Of a stretch of DNA of 64,000 nucleotides, positions 44,014 to 53,317 are shown in pieces; positions within the stretch are counted from its first letter, which is position 1, and every line of letters begins with the position of its first letter. The translations under genes and the position numbers were made by a program. Origin of the DNA: an uncultured Eubacteriales bacterium (GTDB taxonomy: Bacteria > Bacillota > Clostridia > Oscillospirales > Acutalibacteraceae); NCBI GenBank assembly GCA_934454655.1, contig CAKSFK010000004.1, positions 20,086 to 84,085 on the forward strand, written 5' to 3'. The notes below the pieces were generated by a model, which saw only the letters and a program-made list of their open reading frames with translations, was not told the DNA's origin and ran no database searches.

Positions 44014-44586
44014 ATGAAAAAACTTATGGCGGCAGTTCTTGTTTCGGTGCTTGTTATTACTTTGGCGGCGTGCGGCAAAAAGGATAAAAAGAAGGACAGC
44101 GCCGATGTTGACCTCCAATACTACGCAAACGTGGGTCAACTGCCCGAGGCGGATTATAAACTGGGCGAAAATCCCGATACGGTAAACTCGCAGCTTTCCG
44201 CCGCGTATGAAAAAGCCGCTGCCGACGGCGAGGATTATATTTATGATGTAACCGAGGGCGAGCAGTCGGTTCGTATTGACAACGGTTCGGTTGCGTATTA
44301 CTACGAAAAGGATAAAAAAGACGGCGGCGTTTCATTTATTGCGTCGTTTGATAAGGCATACGGCTTTGAAAACGGAACAACGATACTTGAAATTAAAAAG
44401 GCGGTCGGTGATATAGACTGCACCGAGGAAGCAGCTGACGAAAACAATACATTTTTCCTTTTCGGTATTCAGGACGGCACGGTGCTTAAGTATAAGTTTG
44501 AGAAAAACACGATAATGTTTGTGTTTGAGGAGAATATGCTCTGTGCCGCCGCAATTTACAGCAACAGCAACTGGACGCTGAGTTGA
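44014..44586 (+). CDS. Lipoprotein of unknown function
   Basis: A 190-residue lipoprotein with lipobox 'LAAC' (C20) and a Lys/Asp-rich linker. The body has 'SQLSAAYEKAAADGEDYIYD' and 'DKAYGFENGTTILEIKKAV', then a C-terminal beta hairpin; there is a single small globular domain, without enzyme motifs. AAAAAGGGGG upstream is a good ribosome site. It lies between pncB and lon, spaced 20 and 31 bases, and is probably cotranscribed. No family is recognised. Confidence 0.8.
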   Translation: MKKLMAAVLVSVLVITLAACGKKDKKKDSADVDLQYYANVGQLPEADYKLGENPDTVNSQLSAAYEKAAADGEDYIYDVTEGEQSVRIDNGSVAYYYEKDKKDGGVSFIASFDKAYGFENGTTILEIKKAVGDIDCTEEAADENNTFFLFGIQDGTVLKYKFEKNTIMFVFEENMLCAAAIYSNSNWTLS

Positions 44587-44617
44587 AGCATAACCCAAGT
44601 TTTTTATAGGAGAATTT

Positions 44618-47020
44618 ATGTTGGCAATAAATAAAGAAAGCGTAACCGTTCTTCCGGTATTGCCGCTAAGAGGCATTGTGGTGTTTCCGGGTACAGTGGT
44701 TTCGTTTGATGTTATAAGAAAGAAAACCGCACAGGCGGTAAAGTATGCAATGGACCGCGATCAGACGGTATTCACGGCGACGCAGTGCGATGTGTGCGTG
44801 GAGGAACCGCAAAGCGAGGATCTGTATAAGGTCGGATGCGTTGCAAAAATAAGACAGGTGCTTAAGGTTTCCGAAAATATGTTTAAGGTCTTGGTCGAGG
44901 GCGTGCGTCGTGCCGAACACGGAGAGCTTGTAACTCAAGGCGGCTTTTTCAGAACGGTTGTAACCGACATTCGTGAAGAGCCTTTGAAAAATCGACCGGT
45001 CTACATTGAAAGCCTTGTAAGAAGGGTTAAACAGCATTTTGAGCAGTATGCCGCGGAAAGCCGCAATATACCGCCCGAAATAATTATGCAGATAACGGTT
45101 TGCGAAAATCTGGGCGCGTTGTGCGACCTTATAGCATCCGCCGTATCCGCTCCGTATGACGATAAGCAGTATATTCTGGAGCAGTCAAACCCCGTAAAAC
45201 GTGCGAAAATTCTTGTTGATATGCTTGACAAGGAAAGGGAAATAAACGAGATAGACCGCCGCATAAGCGAAAGAACCAAGGCGGCAATTGACGATAATCA
45301 GCGCGAGTATTACTTAAGAGAACAGATAAAGGTTATATCAAACGAGCTGTACGGCGACGAAACGGCGGACGAAATTGACGATTATCACAATAAAATAGCC
45401 GCGCTGAAGGCGCCCGAGAGCGTTAAAAAGGCGCTTGAGGGTCAGGTCGGCAAGCTGGCGAAAATGCCGGGCGGTTCACACGAGGGAACGGTTGTAAGAG
45501 GGTATCTTGACACCTGTCTTGAACTGCCATGGGATAAATGCACACCGATAAGCACCGATGTTAAAAAAGCGTCGAGAATACTGGACCGTGATATTTACGG
45601 AATGGAAAAGGTTAAGGAAAGAATACTTGAAATGCTTTCCGTTTACGCTTTGTCACCCGATATCAAGGGGCAGATAATATGCCTTTCGGGACCTCCCGGA
45701 GTCGGCAAGACATCGGTTGCGCGCACAATTTCGGAGTGTATGCACCGCAGGTTTGCGCGCATATCTTTGGGCGGTGTGCGTGATGAGGCAGAAATACGCG
45801 GACACCGCAAAACATATATAGGCGCAATGCCGGGAAAAATAATTGAAGCGGTAAAGCAGGCGGGCGCTTCAAATCCGCTTATACTGCTTGACGAGGTTGA
45901 CAAGCTCGGCAGCGATTACAAGGGTGATCCGTCATCCGCGCTGCTTGAGGTGCTTGACCCCGAGCAGAACAGTACTTTTACGGACCACTTTATTGAAATA
46001 CCGTACGATTTAAGCCGCGCCGTGTTCATTGCCACGGCAAACGATTTAGGCGCTGTGCCGCGGCCGCTGCTTGACCGTATGGAGGTTATAGAAATTCCCG
46101 GGTATACGCGTGAGGAAAAGTTTAACATTGCAAAACGTCACCTTATAAAAAAACAGCTTAAAAGGCACGGGCTTACGGCTTCGGAGCTTAAAATAACCGA
46201 TGAGGCTGTTTACTCGGTCATTGATTACTACACAAGAGAAGCGGGAGTGAGAAGGCTCGAACGCCGCATAGCCGCAATTTGCCGCAAATCGGCAAAAAGA
46301 ATTGCCGAGGGGGAAAAGGGCAAAATAACTGTAACAGCCGCAGAGGTTGAAAAAATGCTCGGCGCTAAGCGTTATAAACCGGAGCATATCCTGCGCGATG
46401 ATGAAGTCGGGGTTATAAACGGCCTTGCGTGGACAAGCGTGGGCGGCGAAATAATGCAGCTTGAAATAAGCGATATGCCCGGAAGCGGCAAGATTGAGCT
46501 TACGGGCTCTCTTGGCGATGTAATGAAAGAGTCGGCATATGCCGCCGTAAGCTATGTAAGGTCAAATGCGGGGCGCCTTGGGATTGACGCCGATTTTTAC
46601 AAAACGCGCGATATTCACATCCACGCGACCGAGGCGGCTGTACCGAAGGACGGACCTTCCGCCGGCGTCACAATGACAACGGGGCTTGTGTCGTCGCTTA
46701 CGGGCAGACCTGTACGGCATGACGTTGCAATGACGGGAGAGGTAACAATACGCGGCAGGGTGCTGCCGATAGGCGGCTTGCGCGAAAAATCCATGGCGGC
46801 GTATGCCGGCGGAGTTAAGACCGTGTTTATACCTGCTGACAATGTACCCGACCTTGAAGAGGTTGACAGCGTTGTTAAAGAGCATATAAATTTTGTTCCC
46901 GTGTCAAGGGTTGACGAAATAATTGAAAAAGCGCTTTTGCCTGCCGATAAGCCCGAGGCGGGCGGGGTAGTGTTTGCATCGGGCGGCACCGGTGCTGCCG
47001 CCTGCGCCGAGAGCAGGTGA
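44618..47020 (+). CDS. lon: ATP-dependent protease Lon
   Basis: An 800-residue LonA protease that degrades misfolded and regulatory proteins in the cytoplasm. The N-terminal substrate domain starts 'VTVLPVLPLRGIVVFPG'. The AAA module has Walker A 'GPPGVGKTS' near residue 356 and Walker B 'LLDEVDK'. The protease domain carries the Ser-Lys dyad S681 ('DGPSAGV') and K724 ('LREKSMAA'). The C-terminus has a Gly/Ala-rich tail of about 20 residues. AGGAG sets the start. The adjacent engB gene, six bases downstream, is the usual neighbour. Confidence 0.96.
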   Translation: MLAINKESVTVLPVLPLRGIVVFPGTVVSFDVIRKKTAQAVKYAMDRDQTVFTATQCDVCVEEPQSEDLYKVGCVAKIRQVLKVSENMFKVLVEGVRRAEHGELVTQGGFFRTVVTDIREEPLKNRPVYIESLVRRVKQHFEQYAAESRNIPPEIIMQITVCENLGALCDLIASAVSAPYDDKQYILEQSNPVKRAKILVDMLDKEREINEIDRRISERTKAAIDDNQREYYLREQIKVISNELYGDETADEIDDYHNKIAALKAPESVKKALEGQVGKLAKMPGGSHEGTVVRGYLDTCLELPWDKCTPISTDVKKASRILDRDIYGMEKVKERILEMLSVYALSPDIKGQIICLSGPPGVGKTSVARTISECMHRRFARISLGGVRDEAEIRGHRKTYIGAMPGKIIEAVKQAGASNPLILLDEVDKLGSDYKGDPSSALLEVLDPEQNSTFTDHFIEIPYDLSRAVFIATANDLGAVPRPLLDRMEVIEIPGYTREEKFNIAKRHLIKKQLKRHGLTASELKITDEAVYSVIDYYTREAGVRRLERRIAAICRKSAKRIAEGEKGKITVTAAEVEKMLGAKRYKPEHILRDDEVGVINGLAWTSVGGEIMQLEISDMPGSGKIELTGSLGDVMKESAYAAVSYVRSNAGRLGIDADFYKTRDIHIHATEAAVPKDGPSAGVTMTTGLVSSLTGRPVRHDVAMTGEVTIRGRVLPIGGLREKSMAAYAGGVKTVFIPADNVPDLEEVDSVVKEHINFVPVSRVDEIIEKALLPADKPEAGGVVFASGGTGAAACAESR

Positions 47021-47026
47021 CGGAGT

Positions 47027-47608
47027 ATGAATTATAACAACGCGGTTTTTGAGGCTGCGTTTGCCACATCGGCACAGCTGCCGCCCTCGGATATTCCGGA
47101 AATATGCTTTTGCGGAAGGTCAAACGTCGGTAAATCGTCTTTAATTAACCGTGTGCTTAACCGTAAAAGCATTGCGAGGGTAAGCTCAAAACCGGGGAAA
47201 ACGGTCACCGTGAATTTTTACAGGGTGGACGGAATAAGGCTTGTCGATCTGCCGGGCTACGGGTACGCAAAGGTTCCTTTTGCCGAGAAAACGCGCTGGT
47301 CGGAACTTATGGAAGGCTTTTTTCGCTCCGGCAGGAACATAAAACAGGTCTTTCAGCTTGTGGACATGCGTCATCCTGCAACGGAATTCGATAAATCAAT
47401 GCTTGAATTTCTGCGGCATATGGAAATACCCTACACGGTGGTGCTTACTAAGGCGGATAAGCTTAACAAAACCGAAACGGGTAACAGACTCGAATGTATA
47501 TACGGCGAACTCGGCGGCTTTGCCGAAGGCGTAAGAATAGTGCCGTTCTCGGCGCAGAATACGGACGACGGCGAAAAAATAAGGCAGATCATAGAAGAAA
47601 TTATATAA
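47027..47608 (+). CDS. engB: Ribosome biogenesis GTPase EngB (YsxC)
   Basis: A 193-residue GTPase needed for assembly of the large ribosomal subunit. The G motifs are in order: G1 'GRSNVGKSS', G2 'GKTVTVNFY', G3 'DLPGYG', G4 'TKAD' and G5 'SAQ'. GGAG at 47022 precedes the ATG closely. It is the normal partner of lon in Firmicutes and is followed by typA after 13 bases. Confidence 0.95.
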   Translation: MNYNNAVFEAAFATSAQLPPSDIPEICFCGRSNVGKSSLINRVLNRKSIARVSSKPGKTVTVNFYRVDGIRLVDLPGYGYAKVPFAEKTRWSELMEGFFRSGRNIKQVFQLVDMRHPATEFDKSMLEFLRHMEIPYTVVLTKADKLNKTETGNRLECIYGELGGFAEGVRIVPFSAQNTDDGEKIRQIIEEII

Positions 47609-47621
47609 GGGAAGTAATACA

Positions 47622-49445
47622 ATGGCGAAAATAGAAAATTTGAGGAATGTTGCAATAATAGCTCACGTTGACCACGGCAAAACAACGCTTGTTGACCAGC
47701 TGTTAAAGCAGAGCGGTACGTTCCGTGACAACGAATCGGTGAACGAGCGCGTTATGGACTCAAATGACCTTGAAAGGGAACGCGGAATTACAATTTTATC
47801 AAAAAACACAAGCGTTATGTATAACGGCGTTAAGATAAATATTGTTGATACTCCCGGGCATGCGGATTTCGGCGGAGAGGTTGAACGCATTTTGCAGATG
47901 GTTGACGGCGTTCTGCTACTTGTTGACGCGTTTGAGGGCTGTATGCCGCAAACCCGCTTTGTGCTTAAAAAGGCGCTGGCGCTGGGAAAGCGCGCGGTTG
48001 TTGTTGTCAACAAAATAGACCGCCCGATGGCGCGCCCGCACGAGGTTGTGGACGAGGTGCTGGACCTGTTTATTGAGCTTGGCGCGGATGAAAACCAAAT
48101 TGAATTTCCGGTTATTTTCGCTTCCGGCAGGGACGGCTATGCCACCTATTCGCCCGAAATTCCCGGTAAGGATATGAAACCGCTGTTTGATGAAATATTA
48201 AAGGAGATCGACCCGCCCGAGGGCGACCCCGACGGACCGCTGCAAATCCTTTTCTCTAATATTGAGTACGATGATTATCTCGGCAGAATAGGCGTAGGAC
48301 GTGTTATACGCGGAACGGTAAAGGTCGGTCAGACCGTGGCGCTCTGCCATAAGGACGGAACCACCTCAAACGTCAGGATAGTGAAACTGTTTATGCACAG
48401 GGGGCTTAAGCGTGTTGAGGAGGAAAGCGCCTCTGTCGGCGATATTATTCAGGTTGCGGGCATTTCGGAACTTGAAATAGGCGAAACAGCCTGTGCGCCC
48501 GACTGCATAGAACCGCTGCCGTTTGTTAAAATAGACGAACCTACGCTTGCTATGAACTTTATGGTAAACAATTCGCCATTTGCCGGTAAGGACGGTAAGT
48601 TCGTAACTTCCCGCAATTTGCGCGACCGTCTTTTTAAAGAGGTTATGACAAACGTCAGCCTTCGTGTTGAGGAAACGGACTCCGCGGATACCTTTAAGGT
48701 GTCGGGCAGAGGAGAACTGCATCTTTCGATTTTAATAGAAACAATGCGCCGTCAGGGCTATGAGTTTCAGGTATCTCCGCCCGAGGTTATCTACAAACAC
48801 GGCGAAAACGGCGAACTGCTTGAACCTATTGAGCTTTTAATGATTGAAGTACCCGAGGAATATGTCGGTTCGGTAATGGAACGTCTGGGAACAAGAAAGG
48901 CCGAAATAAAGAATATGGGTACACGCGAGGGCGGCGTTTCGCACCTTGAATTTTTAATTCCCGCGCGCGGACTCCTCGGCTACCGTTCACAGTTCCTTAC
49001 GGATACAAACGGAAACGGCATTATGAACCACGTTTTTGACAGCTATCAGCCTTACAAGGGCGACATTGAGCAGCGTTCTACCGGCTCTATCATTGCCCAC
49101 GAAACGGGCGAGGCTACGGGTTACGGTTTGTTCAATACCCAAAGCCGAGGCAGACTGTTTATTGGTGCGGGTACTCCGGTATACGAGGGTATGATTGTGG
49201 GCGAAAATCCCAAAAATGAGGATATTGTGTGCAACGTATGTAAGAAAAAGCAGATGACCAACACCCGTGCCGCCGGCTCGGATGACGCACTGCGCCTTGT
49301 TCCCCCCACTCGGCTTTCTCTTGAGCAGTCGCTCGAATTTATTAAAAACGATGAGCTTGTGGAAATAACTCCGCACAATATCAGGCTTCGCAAAAGAATT
49401 CTTAACAAGGAAGAACGTATGAAAGCGGAGTCAAGACGGAAGTAA
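47622..49445 (+). CDS. typA: Translational GTPase TypA/BipA
   Basis: A 607-residue ribosome-associated GTPase related to EF-G, involved in ribosome assembly and stress response. 'AHVDHGKTTLVDQLL' (G1), 'RGITILSK' (G2), 'DTPGHADFGGE' (G3) and 'NKIDRP' (G4) are intact. The C-terminal 'GLLGYRSQFLTDTNGNGIMN' and 'GRLFIGAGTPVYEGMIVGEN' are diagnostic of BipA. AAGGGAAG is the ribosome site. Its stop shares one base with the next start (TAATG). Confidence 0.96.
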   Translation: MAKIENLRNVAIIAHVDHGKTTLVDQLLKQSGTFRDNESVNERVMDSNDLERERGITILSKNTSVMYNGVKINIVDTPGHADFGGEVERILQMVDGVLLLVDAFEGCMPQTRFVLKKALALGKRAVVVVNKIDRPMARPHEVVDEVLDLFIELGADENQIEFPVIFASGRDGYATYSPEIPGKDMKPLFDEILKEIDPPEGDPDGPLQILFSNIEYDDYLGRIGVGRVIRGTVKVGQTVALCHKDGTTSNVRIVKLFMHRGLKRVEEESASVGDIIQVAGISELEIGETACAPDCIEPLPFVKIDEPTLAMNFMVNNSPFAGKDGKFVTSRNLRDRLFKEVMTNVSLRVEETDSADTFKVSGRGELHLSILIETMRRQGYEFQVSPPEVIYKHGENGELLEPIELLMIEVPEEYVGSVMERLGTRKAEIKNMGTREGGVSHLEFLIPARGLLGYRSQFLTDTNGNGIMNHVFDSYQPYKGDIEQRSTGSIIAHETGEATGYGLFNTQSRGRLFIGAGTPVYEGMIVGENPKNEDIVCNVCKKKQMTNTRAAGSDDALRLVPPTRLSLEQSLEFIKNDELVEITPHNIRLRKRILNKEERMKAESRRK

Positions 49446-50344
49446 TGAATTATATTATACTTGACCTTGAGTGGGACAGCGCCTATTCCGCCGCGCATAA
49501 ACGTTTTGTTAACCAGATTTTGCAGATCGGCGCGGTAAAGCTTAACGAAAGCTTTGATGTAACGGATACCTTTGAGCAAACGGTGAGGTCAAAGATCTCC
49601 AAAAAGGTTACGGGGCGTTTTGCCAAGCTTACCGGCATTACAACCGAGAAAATGCTCGGCGGCGTTGATTTTGACGCCGCTGTGGACGGCTACAATGCCT
49701 GGACCGGAACGGACACGGTTACTATGACCTGGAGCGATTCGGACCTTTATTCCATAAAAGATAACGAGGAAATGCTGCTGTCGGACGGAAGAAAATTCGC
49801 GATTGAAAAATATCTTGACCTGCAAAAGTTCGTTCAGGGCGAGCTTAGGTTTGCGGGATATGAGGATAAAAATCAGATATCGCTGTCGGCGGCAGCAGAG
49901 CTTTTGGGTGTTACGACCGAGGGGCTTTGTATGCACACCGCAAAGACCGACAGCCTTGTCTGTGCGGCACTGCTTAAAAAATGCTACAACGAAAAACGCT
50001 TTTCGGCGCTTATCAGAAACACCGCAGACCCTGACTTTTACAAAAGGCTCAGGTTTAAGCCATACTGCATATCCGACATAAATGACGAACGCATAGATAA
50101 AAGCAAGCTTAATTTCCGCTGTGATGAATGCGGCGGAAAAGCCAAAAGGCTCGGCGGGTGGAAATACCGCAACCGCTGGTTTTGCGCTAAGTTTGAGTGC
50201 TGTGAATGTCACCGCCGCTTTTCGGGGAGGGTGACGTTTAAAAAAACCTACGACGATCTTGTGGTTCGCCGCAGGGTGTGTGAATTAAAGCCGAAGGCTG
50301 TGAAAAAAGAAAATGAAGTGCAACCGTTGCCCGAGAAGATGTAA
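49445..50344 (+). CDS. Exonuclease-fold (DEDD type) protein with C-terminal zinc ribbon
   Basis: A 299-residue protein. The N-terminal part matches RNase H-like 3'-5' exonucleases: 'YIILDLEWD' with the first D/E pair, 'QILQIGAVKL', 'TGITTEKML' and a late 'HTAKTDSLVCAALL' with the final acidic residue. The C-terminal third has CxxC pairs 'CDECGG' and 'CCECHR', with 'WFCAKFE', likely a zinc ribbon for nucleic acid binding. The start overlaps the typA stop by one base. From the fold it probably trims RNA or DNA; substrate unknown. The zinc extension sets it apart from plain KapD-like proteins. Confidence 0.72.
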   Translation: MNYIILDLEWDSAYSAAHKRFVNQILQIGAVKLNESFDVTDTFEQTVRSKISKKVTGRFAKLTGITTEKMLGGVDFDAAVDGYNAWTGTDTVTMTWSDSDLYSIKDNEEMLLSDGRKFAIEKYLDLQKFVQGELRFAGYEDKNQISLSAAAELLGVTTEGLCMHTAKTDSLVCAALLKKCYNEKRFSALIRNTADPDFYKRLRFKPYCISDINDERIDKSKLNFRCDECGGKAKRLGGWKYRNRWFCAKFECCECHRRFSGRVTFKKTYDDLVVRRRVCELKPKAVKKENEVQPLPEKM

Positions 50345-51179
50345 TGCCGAACGAACGGAAAACGAAAATTCAAAAGGATTTTGCAAAATGCCTTTGTCAC
50401 CCAAAGTGGCAAGGGCTGATTTGCATTTTTGGGAAGAACCGTGCATAAGCGGCAAAAACGGCTCGGGAACGGTGTTTTTTTCGGGATGTAATCTGAACTG
50501 CGCCTTTTGCCAGAATTACGATGTATCACACGGCGGGACAGGGAAGTGCGTGTCCGTAGAGGAGCTTGCCGATATTTTTAAGGAATTGGAGCAAAGGGGC
50601 GCGGAAAACATTAATCTTGTAACCCCGAGCCACTATGTGTATGAAATAATAAAAGCGCTCGATATATACAGACCGTCAATACCCGTAGTGTATAACTCGG
50701 GCGGGTACGACAGCGCTGAGAATATAGCGGCGCTTAAAGGTTATGTTGATGTTTTTTTAATGGACTTTAAATATCTGTCGGCTGAGAGGGCAAAAAGATA
50801 TTCGGGAGCGGAGAATTACCCGTCCGTCGCGGCAGCTGCCGTTAAGTCGGCGTACAGCTTACAGCCCGAGTGCGGTTTTAAAAACGGAATTATGCAAAGG
50901 GGCGTTATTGTAAGGCACCTGCTTTTGCCGCTTGGCACAAGGGACGCGATAAACGTATTCGATTGGGTGCGCCTTAACACGCCCGGCGCGTATTTCAGCA
51001 TTATGAGCCAGTATACCCCGTTCGGCAAAATCGAACACCTGCCCGAAATTAACCGAAAGGTCACCGCAAGGGAATACAACAAGGTACTCTCCTATATTTG
51101 CGGCACGGATTTTGAAAATGTTTATATCCAAGAACGCAGCAGTTCCGATACTAAATATATTCCGCCGTTTACCGATTAA
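50313..51179 (+). CDS. Radical SAM protein (pyruvate formate-lyase activating enzyme-like)
   Basis: A 288-residue iron-sulfur enzyme. The cluster motif is 'CNLNCAFC', preceded by a 'GTVFFSGC' strand, and an N-terminal cysteine set 'CNRCPRRC' may hold a second metal. 'VYNSGGYDS' and 'DVFLMDFKYLS' follow the order seen in the PflA-like group (COG1313 type). Its activated partner is unknown; no glycyl radical enzyme lies nearby. It overlaps the exonuclease-like gene by 32 bases and the convergent degV gene by 11 bases. The start lacks a strong ribosome site, as expected for coupled translation. Confidence 0.87.
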   Translation: MKCNRCPRRCNAERTENENSKGFCKMPLSPKVARADLHFWEEPCISGKNGSGTVFFSGCNLNCAFCQNYDVSHGGTGKCVSVEELADIFKELEQRGAENINLVTPSHYVYEIIKALDIYRPSIPVVYNSGGYDSAENIAALKGYVDVFLMDFKYLSAERAKRYSGAENYPSVAAAAVKSAYSLQPECGFKNGIMQRGVIVRHLLLPLGTRDAINVFDWVRLNTPGAYFSIMSQYTPFGKIEHLPEINRKVTAREYNKVLSYICGTDFENVYIQERSSSDTKYIPPFTD

Positions 51180-52026
51180 AACGTGATTCCGATATTCCTA
51201 TTCCCAGCGCTCCCGACCCCACGTGACAGCATATGCTGATGGGAAGCCTGTCAAGTTCTACCGTAAATTTCGGAAAACGTTTCTTTACCTCTGCCAGCCA
51301 TTCGGCGCCTACCTCGGGCAATCCCGAATACGCCGCGCGAATTTCTGTGTAACTGCCCGAAAACCTGTTTAAATCGTCCTGTATTCCGTCAAGCATAGCA
51401 GTCATAGCGTTTTTCATTCCGCGGGCTTTTTTGTAGGCGTCAAGCTTACCGCCCTGTATCTGCAAAACCGGCTTTATACCGAGCAGAGTTCCAATTGCCG
51501 CTCCGGCGGCGGTAACTCTGCCGCTTTTTTTAAGAAGCTCAAGGGTATTTACCGAAACATACACTCTTTGGACAGATGAACGGCTTTCAAGCATATCCTT
51601 TATTTCCCGTGCGTCGGCACCGTTATCCGCCATATGCTTTGCCGCCACGACCGAAGAACGCAGGGTTACGGAAATGCGTTTGTTGTCGGCAACAAGCACG
51701 CGCCCGTCATACTCCGCCGAGAGTGCGGCGGCAGTTGAATATGTACTGCTGAGCCCGCTTGACATCGGAATGTAAACGAGCGAATCGTATGTCTTTAAAA
51801 TATTTTCCCACATATCCGTAAGCGCCGCGGGGGAGGGCTGTGAGGTTGAAACCTCCGAGCCGGAGTTAAGCAGTTCCAAAAAAACTTCATAGGTAATATC
51901 CCCGTATTCGCTGTGACCGATGCCGTCAACCGCGAACGGCATTTTTAAAAGAAAAATATTGTTGACCTCGGCAAATTCCGGTGTTATGCCGCTGTTTGTG
52001 TCTGTCATAATTGCTACTTTTTTCAT
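51169..52026 (-). CDS. DegV family fatty-acid-binding protein
   Basis: A 285-residue cytoplasmic protein of the DegV/FakB type, which binds a fatty acid and, in known systems, presents it to the kinase FakA. 'IMTDTNSGITPE' at the N-terminus, 'STSQPSPAAL' and 'PMSSGLSSTY' are the lipid head-group binding motifs. 'HVGSGALGIGI' near the end is also conserved. GGAGG precedes the ATG at 52026. No fakA gene is in the window. The gene ends inside the end of the radical SAM gene. Confidence 0.92.
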   Translation of the reverse strand: MKKVAIMTDTNSGITPEFAEVNNIFLLKMPFAVDGIGHSEYGDITYEVFLELLNSGSEVSTSQPSPAALTDMWENILKTYDSLVYIPMSSGLSSTYSTAAALSAEYDGRVLVADNKRISVTLRSSVVAAKHMADNGADAREIKDMLESRSSVQRVYVSVNTLELLKKSGRVTAAGAAIGTLLGIKPVLQIQGGKLDAYKKARGMKNAMTAMLDGIQDDLNRFSGSYTEIRAAYSGLPEVGAEWLAEVKKRFPKFTVELDRLPISICCHVGSGALGIGISESRFNR

Positions 52027-52045
52027 ATCAAGCCTCCGTTTATTT

Positions 52046-52074
52046 ATTTTAGTTAAAAGAATTCACTTTGTCAA
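52046..52074 (-). promoter_or_regulatory. Promoter of degV
   Basis: On the minus strand a perfect TTGACA (52069-52074) and TAAAAT (52046-52051) are separated by 17 bases, about 20 bases before the degV start. Confidence 0.8.
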
Positions 52075-52086
52075 TAAAAAAATTGA

Positions 52087-52115
52087 TTGACGTGGGTAAT
52101 TAATAAGAGTAAAAT
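52087..52115 (+). promoter_or_regulatory. Promoter of azlCD
   Basis: TTGACG (52087-52092) and TAAAAT (52110-52115) are separated by 17 bases and lie back to back with the degV promoter; the two -35 boxes are 12 bases apart, so one regulator bound between them could affect both genes. Confidence 0.75.
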
Positions 52116-52153
52116 TATTATCCGGAGAATGAAAACGGAAACGGTTGATAAAA

Positions 52154-52870
52154 ATGTCGGATAATAAAAAATGGTATTTGAAGGGATTGCGTGACGGCGT
52201 TCCCATAGCTCTCGGTTATTTTGCCGTTGCGTTTACATTGGGAATTGTTGCAAAAAAAGCGGGAATAACCGCGCTTCAGGCGGGTCTTGCCGCGGCGCTG
52301 ACCAATGCCTCTGCCGGTGGGTATGCGGCGTTCGCGCTTATAGCCGAAAATGCCGCGTACACCGAAATGGCGCTTACTCAGCTTATTGTTAACGCAAGAT
52401 ATATGCTTATGTCCTGTGCTTTAAGCCAAAAGCTTCCGGCAGATACGTCCGTTTTCAGGCGAGCACTGCTGGCGTTTGACGTAACGGATGAAATATTCGG
52501 TATATCCGTATCGGTTGACGGCGAGCTTAACCCCTTTTATAATTACGGTGCAATGTCCGTGGCAATTCCCGGCTGGGCTTTAGGCACGATTCTGGGAGTT
52601 ATAACCGGCGGTATTCTTCCCGCAAGGCTATTAAGCGCTCTGAGTGTGGGACTTTACGGAATGTTCCTTGCAATAATAATTCCGCCGGCGAAAAAAAATA
52701 AGGTTATAGCGGCGCTTGTGCTCATCTCAATGGCGCTCAGCTTTGCGTTTGCAAAACTGCCCGTAATATCTTCGGTTTCCTCGGGTATGAGGGTCATAAT
52801 CCTCACGGTCGCAATATCACTGGCGGCGGCTGTTCTTTTCCCGATTAAGGAGGACGGCTGTGAAGCATAA
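52154..52870 (+). CDS. azlC: Branched-chain amino acid exporter large subunit, AzlC type
   Basis: An integral membrane protein of about 238 residues with several hydrophobic helices, including 'GVPIALGYFAVAFTLGIVA' and 'PGWALGTILGVITGGIL', as in AzlC/BrnF/YgaZ. Together with AzlD it exports valine, leucine or related amino acids. 'LIVNARYMLMSCAL' is the conserved core of the family. The start is taken at the ATG at 52154; an in-frame TTG at 52145 is possible and neither has a strong ribosome site. Its end overlaps azlD. Confidence 0.9.
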   Translation: MSDNKKWYLKGLRDGVPIALGYFAVAFTLGIVAKKAGITALQAGLAAALTNASAGGYAAFALIAENAAYTEMALTQLIVNARYMLMSCALSQKLPADTSVFRRALLAFDVTDEIFGISVSVDGELNPFYNYGAMSVAIPGWALGTILGVITGGILPARLLSALSVGLYGMFLAIIIPPAKKNKVIAALVLISMALSFAFAKLPVISSVSSGMRVIILTVAISLAAAVLFPIKEDGCEA

Positions 52871-53171
52871 TATTTATATATACATATTCATAATGTTTGC
52901 AGTAACATTTTTAATACGCGTTTTGCCGCTTACCCTCATCCGCAAAAAAATAACCAACGTAACCCTGCGCTCGTTTCTTTATTATGTTCCGTATGTGACC
53001 CTTGCGGTTATGACGTTTCCGGCAATAATAGAGGCGACGGGAAGCATTTGGTCGGGTATTGCGGCGCTCGTAATCGGCGCGGCGCTGGCATATTTCGGTG
53101 TAAGCCTTTTCGGGGTGGCTGTTTGCTCCTGTGCGGCAGTGCTGATAATTGAATTTTTTATTATAAAATAA
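52860..53171 (+). CDS. azlD: Branched-chain amino acid exporter small subunit, AzlD type
   Basis: A 103-residue membrane protein with about four helices: 'IFIMFAVTFLIRVLPLTL', 'FLYYVPYVTLAVMTFPAI', 'GIAALVIGAALAYFGVSLF' and a last one near the C-terminus. It is the usual partner of AzlC. The start is a GTG at 52860 preceded by AAGGAGG, inside the end of azlC (11-base overlap). Confidence 0.9.
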   Translation: MKHNIYIYIFIMFAVTFLIRVLPLTLIRKKITNVTLRSFLYYVPYVTLAVMTFPAIIEATGSIWSGIAALVIGAALAYFGVSLFGVAVCSCAAVLIIEFFIIK

Positions 53172-53201
53172 AAAGCCTGCGGTACAGGAATTTTTTAAAT
53201 A

Positions 53202-53235
53202 AAACCCACTTCCCTTTGATGAGGGAGGTGGGTTT
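53202..53235 (-). terminator. Hairpin terminator between convergent azlD and aldo/keto reductase genes
   Basis: AAACCCACTTCCCT pairs with AGGGAGGTGGGTTT (one mismatch) around a short loop. On the minus strand it is followed by a T-rich stretch; on the plus strand the T-run is short, so it may serve both directions. The rest of the 53172-53317 gap shows nothing else. Confidence 0.7.
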
Positions 53236-53317
53236 GTCTGTGGGAAAAAATTGCAAATCAATAAGAAATTCGGCATTCCGTTATCGGTGCGGCATACCGT
53301 TTTAATTTTGGCAGACC

